Shown piece after piece: positions 59,696-64,000 of a stretch of 64,000 nt of DNA. The notes under the pieces were generated by a model. The model did no database searches. It saw only the letters and a program-made list of their open reading frames with translations, and had not been told where the DNA came from. Numbering within the stretch: position 1 is the stretch's first letter; each line of letters begins with the position of its first letter. The position numbers and the translations under genes are program-made. This DNA comes from Promethearchaeota archaeon (GTDB lineage Archaea > Asgardarchaeota > Lokiarchaeia > Sigyniarchaeales > SOKP01): positions 1 to 64,000 of the forward strand of contig JAEOSU010000009.1 in the NCBI GenBank assembly GCA_016840165.1, given 5' to 3'.

Positions 59696-60151
59696 TTATT
59701 CATTCCTAAAAAAATCTTTAAATGGAATAAAGAGTCCTACTATAAGCAAAGCTGCTCCTACGATAAAGGTAATCATACTACCACCAAAATAGCCTATTAA
59801 GATTTTATAACCAATAAATGTTCCCCAGACTAATGCACCCGCAATTAAAATAAAATACCAAGCCCATTTATCACCCTTGCTATAATTCATTTTCGCAATA
59901 AATAGTACAAGAACTCCGACACTGCTTAAGATAAATCCCATGACTTTCTTTTGTAATATAAAAATCTCAGCAAAGATACGTGTGGAAGGATTTGCATAAT
60001 ATTCACTATATTCTATCCCTGTGTGCCAACCAAAATCGCTGATAAACATAATTTCTGTCACAAAGATCATTAAAATGCCCATTAAAAGGATATAGCATCC
60101 CATAAAATTTATGAAAAATGTTCCGAGTTTTAATTTTTCCATTAATTTCAC
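59696..60151 (-). CDS. Four-TM hypothetical membrane protein
   Basis: 151 aa with about four hydrophobic segments. Confidence 0.75.
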   Translation of the reverse strand: MKLMEKLKLGTFFINFMGCYILLMGILMIFVTEIMFISDFGWHTGIEYSEYYANPSTRIFAEIFILQKKVMGFILSSVGVLVLFIAKMNYSKGDKWAWYFILIAGALVWGTFIGYKILIGYFGGSMITFIVGAALLIVGLFIPFKDFFRNE

Positions 60152-60295
60152 TTGAATTTCTTAAATTAAAGTTAATTTGCAAATTTGTAAAAAAATTATA
60201 TAAAGTTTTAGATTCTTATTATAGTCTACTTAAAAAGTTTGTAGATTAGAGAAATAAGTTTAAATTTTTACTTTGAATTTTAAATCATGAATTAA

Positions 60296-61189
60296 ATGCG
60301 GAAATTCATTGAGAAAAGAAGTTTTAAATCTTCCATTATAATAGCTTTATTTATATTATCCAATTTCATCAATAGCGTTCCTAAAATGGTTGCGCCCATC
60401 CCACCTCCATTGTATTCATATCAATTAATAAGTGAAATTCTTCCTAATCGAACATTGTCTCTAAATCTATTGAACAGAAATGTCGTAATTAAGATAAATG
60501 CATCAAATTACCCAGATAACGTTCAAATTGATTTTAATGCCAATTATACTATTTTTAACGCAGAAAATGATTCCAATCTAACGCTAGGACTTCCTTTTTT
60601 TTTAAGAATTAATGTTAGTAAGTCCAATTTCAGTGTAAAATTAAATAATGTTCCTATTGATTTTGTATTAGAAAACTATACGCAAGGTGCTACTAATAGT
60701 TCTGAATTTGATTTAGATTTTTTTTCACATTTCATCAACGAGAAGCCAGTTATTGTAATTAAATGCAATATAACGATTTTAAAATATGAATCAATCAAAA
60801 TTGAGTACGATTTTAATGGTATAGTTGATTTTTGGGATGACATTTATTTTGGGTATTATTTAAATGCAAGTAAAACGTGGAATGGCAATACTACAGGAAG
60901 AGTAGAATTTAGGGTATTTGGAAAAGTTCCTTCCTTTTTTACTTCAGGAGATTATCATGGGAACAAGCAAGTTTCAGACATTATTGAAGGAATATCTTGT
61001 ATCTGGGAATGGTATAATTTAAAAGTAAACACTTTAGTTTTTGGAATTGAGTATTATAGTTATAATTTTTACCCTAATCTTACGATTTATGATATTTTTA
61101 TTATAATTATAAATATTACTGCTTATATATTAATAATATCAGCGATAATTTACTTCATAGTAAAGAGAAAATCAAGGAAAAAAACTTAA
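60296..61189 (+). CDS. Secreted, C-terminally membrane-anchored protein
   Basis: 297 aa; N-terminal hydrophobic signal, multiple N-x-S/T sequons, C-terminal TM followed by VKRKSRKKT. Confidence 0.75.
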   Translation: MRKFIEKRSFKSSIIIALFILSNFINSVPKMVAPIPPPLYSYQLISEILPNRTLSLNLLNRNVVIKINASNYPDNVQIDFNANYTIFNAENDSNLTLGLPFFLRINVSKSNFSVKLNNVPIDFVLENYTQGATNSSEFDLDFFSHFINEKPVIVIKCNITILKYESIKIEYDFNGIVDFWDDIYFGYYLNASKTWNGNTTGRVEFRVFGKVPSFFTSGDYHGNKQVSDIIEGISCIWEWYNLKVNTLVFGIEYYSYNFYPNLTIYDIFIIIINITAYILIISAIIYFIVKRKSRKKT

Positions 61190-61219
61190 GGGGCACTAAT
61201 TTAACTCATTTTAGTTTTT

Positions 61220-61981
61220 CTAACCAATTAACGCAATAATGGATGTTATAACGGATTTTGCACCGATAATAATTAAAAAACAAAAGACTAGAATTTGAAA
61301 AAGTTTTACTGGAATTTTGGGAGTGAATTTCTGCCCAATTTTGGTACCTATAAAAATAATCGGAAAGGCAAAAATAAATAATAGAAGTAAATCAAACGGA
61401 AAAATATTTCCAATGAAATAGAAAGGAATTCTTGAAACCGAAAGCACCAGACCAATAGCAGCAAAATTTCCGATAAATACCTCGCGATAATGACCTGTTT
61501 TTTCCAAAAGAGCAACATTAATCGGACCCGCAGCACTAATTAATCCCGTTAATAAGCCATAAGTAAACCCTCCAAAGAAGATTAGAGGCGATGTAGTCTC
61601 AATATGCTTTCTTAATTCTATTCTATCGGTTCTTTTATAATATTGATATAATCTTAAAGAAGAGTAACCCAATATAAACAACCCAAGAATCAGTTCAATC
61701 CATTCAAATTCAATAGTAATTACCATGAAAGTGCCTAAAATTGTAGCGGGAACGGCAATTGGAATAAATCGAAAAAAGTAACCTTTATCTAAATACTTTC
61801 GATACTTAATGAAGTTTAGTAATGCGGGAAATGTGCCCCAGATATTTACAAGAACGATCGCATTTCGGACTCCAATAAATGGTGTTATTATAGGAATAAG
61901 AACGAGAGCATCACCGAAACCGATGATACCATAAACCATACTTGAAAAGAAAATTGCAATAAGCGAAAGATAAATTATCAT
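61220..61981 (-). CDS. TauE/SafE-family sulfite exporter-like protein
   Basis: 253 aa, about 8 TM; FGDALVLIPIITPFIGVRNAIVLVNIWGTFPALLNFIKYRKYLD and FGGFTYGLLTGLISAAGPINVALL. Confidence 0.9.
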   Translation of the reverse strand: MIIYLSLIAIFFSSMVYGIIGFGDALVLIPIITPFIGVRNAIVLVNIWGTFPALLNFIKYRKYLDKGYFFRFIPIAVPATILGTFMVITIEFEWIELILGLFILGYSSLRLYQYYKRTDRIELRKHIETTSPLIFFGGFTYGLLTGLISAAGPINVALLEKTGHYREVFIGNFAAIGLVLSVSRIPFYFIGNIFPFDLLLLFIFAFPIIFIGTKIGQKFTPKIPVKLFQILVFCFLIIIGAKSVITSIIALIG

Positions 61982-62041
61982 CTAATAAGTACATCCCTAA
62001 TTTAAACAATAAATCGTAAATAAAAAAAAGTAGCTTGCTTT

Positions 62042-63997
62042 TTACCTTTTTCTAATCAGAATCTTACTAAGACTTGTTCTCACGATTATCAAACTGAGAA
62101 TGAAAACACTCATCAACAATAAAGGTAAGATAAATCCTGGAATTTCTTCTATCGTTTGGGGCTGTTTATTAAAATTGACCTCTGCAAATCCGACTTTTCC
62201 TGTCTTATCTATAGCGTAAAACTTTAAATTAACTAAACCATACGATAATGAATTCCAAGCATTTTGGTCTATCGTACCATTTTCAGTAAATGTGAAATTA
62301 TTCAGTCCTCCATCAAGCGTGTACCACATCGCATCCAAATATTTTTCATCAACCCAGATATTAAAACTAGGATTACTTGCAAAATTAATATTGGAGCTTG
62401 GTGAGTATATTGTGATATTTGGCGCGAGATTATCTACAATTGGTAGATAATCATATATTAACGAAGAATAATCAATAAGGTGGGGGGAGTCACCGATTCC
62501 GTCGTCATTATTATCAAAACCCGTGTAATTATCCCAATAATTGCCTATATCTGTAGTATTCCATGTGTTTGTTATCGGACTATTAATCACGTGGTTTTCT
62601 TCGTTGTCTATAAAGAAATTTAGGTAAAACTTATTGTTTACACATGACGGATCAAAGTAAACTCCTATTTGATTGCTCTTAAATACATTTTCTTTAATTC
62701 TATTATTTGTACTATACAGTGCTAATGATAAACCTTCAAGATAATTATCTTTAAACCTATTATCAGAAATTAAATTATCTGAACAGTATCCGAACATCCT
62801 TATTCCAGCTCTAAATCCATTTGAATTTATGCTATTCTTTGAAATTGTATTATTATTAAATGAACTCATGTAGATACCTTCCAATAAATTATGGTTAATT
62901 TCATTTTCTGATATGATTGAGTTATTTACATTATGGATTTCGATCCCTTCGCGATTGTTATTTATTTCATTCCTAAATATAGAAATCTTAGAGCAATTTC
63001 GTAAGTCCATACCAAAAGCATAATTGCTTGAAAGGTTATTATCGCTAATTTCAATATTATTGCACTCAATTAAAGAAATCGGGAGGGTACTATCAGAAAG
63101 ATCCTGACCTGTGATATTCGTGTTATTACAGTTTACGAGGTAAATTTGCCCTGCATTTGAAAAATCTACTTCACCTAAATCATCCCTATCTTTATAAAAG
63201 TAGAACGGACCATTGTTAACCAAATTAGAATCATCAATTTTATTAATAGAGAATATATAATAATCCGAATAAAATCCACTTGACTCCATTTTATTCCCTT
63301 TAATTGTATTATTTTCACATGGACCTTCTAGGAACATACCCACTTCTTCATTATTGATTAAATAATTATCTATAACAGTATTATTAATACAAAATGCATA
63401 GAAATAAATTCCCCAACGATTGTTGTTGATAATATTTCCTTTGAAAACATTATCTTCCAATTCTCCTGGAGGACCAGCAGCGAAACCACGACAGTAAATT
63501 CCAAAATCTTCGTTGAAATTTATGGTATTGTTAGAAACAGTGTTATTCATACAATAACATTGTGCAACAATTTCTGGAGTAGGATGGGGGATATCTATCC
63601 AACTATCTAAATAAATTCCATTCTCATTAAACGAGCAATTATTATTTACAAGCGTACCATTACACGATATACCTAAACGAATACCGTAAGTGCAATTAAA
63701 AACAGTACAGTTTTCAATTCTGAAAAAAACATTTTTTGAATTCCCAATTGAAATGCCTGTTCCTGTACCATTCCCATCAATAATAAAATCTTGGATAATA
63801 TAGGGATCTGAGAATGTTCCTGATCCTGAACAAATACCAGAATCTACAGCTTCAGTCCAATTACTTATACTAATCCTTTCAGAATTTGCAGCAATTTTTA
63901 GATACTTCAGTTCTGAAACTGGCTTATTCCCAATACGCATACCAAGGTTAGTATCTATAAACAAATCATAACTCATCGGAAATGAAAATAAAATCAA
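62042..63997 (-). CDS. Secreted right-handed parallel beta-helix (NosD/PbH1-like) protein with C-terminal TM; N-terminus probably beyond window
   Basis: 651 aa; repeated NNTISxNxINxN/G motifs, GNYWDNYTGFDNNDDGIGDSPHLID, C-terminal IPGFILPLLLMSVFILSLIIV; ORF runs to the window edge. Confidence 0.88.
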   Translation of the reverse strand: MILFSFPMSYDLFIDTNLGMRIGNKPVSELKYLKIAANSERISISNWTEAVDSGICSGSGTFSDPYIIQDFIIDGNGTGTGISIGNSKNVFFRIENCTVFNCTYGIRLGISCNGTLVNNNCSFNENGIYLDSWIDIPHPTPEIVAQCYCMNNTVSNNTINFNEDFGIYCRGFAAGPPGELEDNVFKGNIINNNRWGIYFYAFCINNTVIDNYLINNEEVGMFLEGPCENNTIKGNKMESSGFYSDYYIFSINKIDDSNLVNNGPFYFYKDRDDLGEVDFSNAGQIYLVNCNNTNITGQDLSDSTLPISLIECNNIEISDNNLSSNYAFGMDLRNCSKISIFRNEINNNREGIEIHNVNNSIISENEINHNLLEGIYMSSFNNNTISKNSINSNGFRAGIRMFGYCSDNLISDNRFKDNYLEGLSLALYSTNNRIKENVFKSNQIGVYFDPSCVNNKFYLNFFIDNEENHVINSPITNTWNTTDIGNYWDNYTGFDNNDDGIGDSPHLIDYSSLIYDYLPIVDNLAPNITIYSPSSNINFASNPSFNIWVDEKYLDAMWYTLDGGLNNFTFTENGTIDQNAWNSLSYGLVNLKFYAIDKTGKVGFAEVNFNKQPQTIEEIPGFILPLLLMSVFILSLIIVRTSLSKILIRKR

Positions 63998-64000
63998 TAG

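Noticed and set aside
1-64000. CRISPR arrays, rRNA or tRNA genes, insertion sequences
   Set aside because: No regularly spaced repeats, no recognisable rRNA or tRNA cloverleaf segments, and no transposase or integrase ORF were seen; a tRNAscan/Infernal run would be needed to exclude intron-containing tRNAs.

Overview
An AT-rich, gene-dense archaeal window, most likely from an Asgard (Lokiarchaeia-like) archaeon. This rests on several Ras/Rab-type small GTPases, longin/roadblock-like domains, archaeal TATA/BRE-like promoters, and a mix of archaeal-style and bacterial-style metabolic genes. About 45 protein-coding genes are supported. I saw no rRNA, tRNA, CRISPR array or transposase. The most interesting loci are: (1) a three-gene corrinoid methyltransferase module (MttB-like, homocysteine S-methyltransferase and B12 corrinoid protein); (2) a TPR-TIR protein of 1131 aa with the candidate catalytic Glu retained; (3) a lipid/radical-type cluster with a double PlsC acyltransferase fusion, an HgdC-like activator, two DUF2229-like proteins, a PlsC-like protein lacking the catalytic His, and small acidic proteins; (4) a small-GTPase signalling set with a longin-GTPase fusion, a transmembrane receptor-like protein with a related longin-like cytosolic tail, and a putative pseudo-GTPase; (5) two genes whose coding frame extends upstream of any ATG/GTG/TTG, with a Shine-Dalgarno-like motif positioned for ATT or CTG initiation; (6) repeated TTAGGATAA operator-like sites around the feoAB promoter; (7) a 46-bp promoter-like repeat shared by two genes; (8) a frameshifted zinc-ribbon ORF broken at an inverted repeat. 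All family assignments come from reading motifs by eye; no searches were run.
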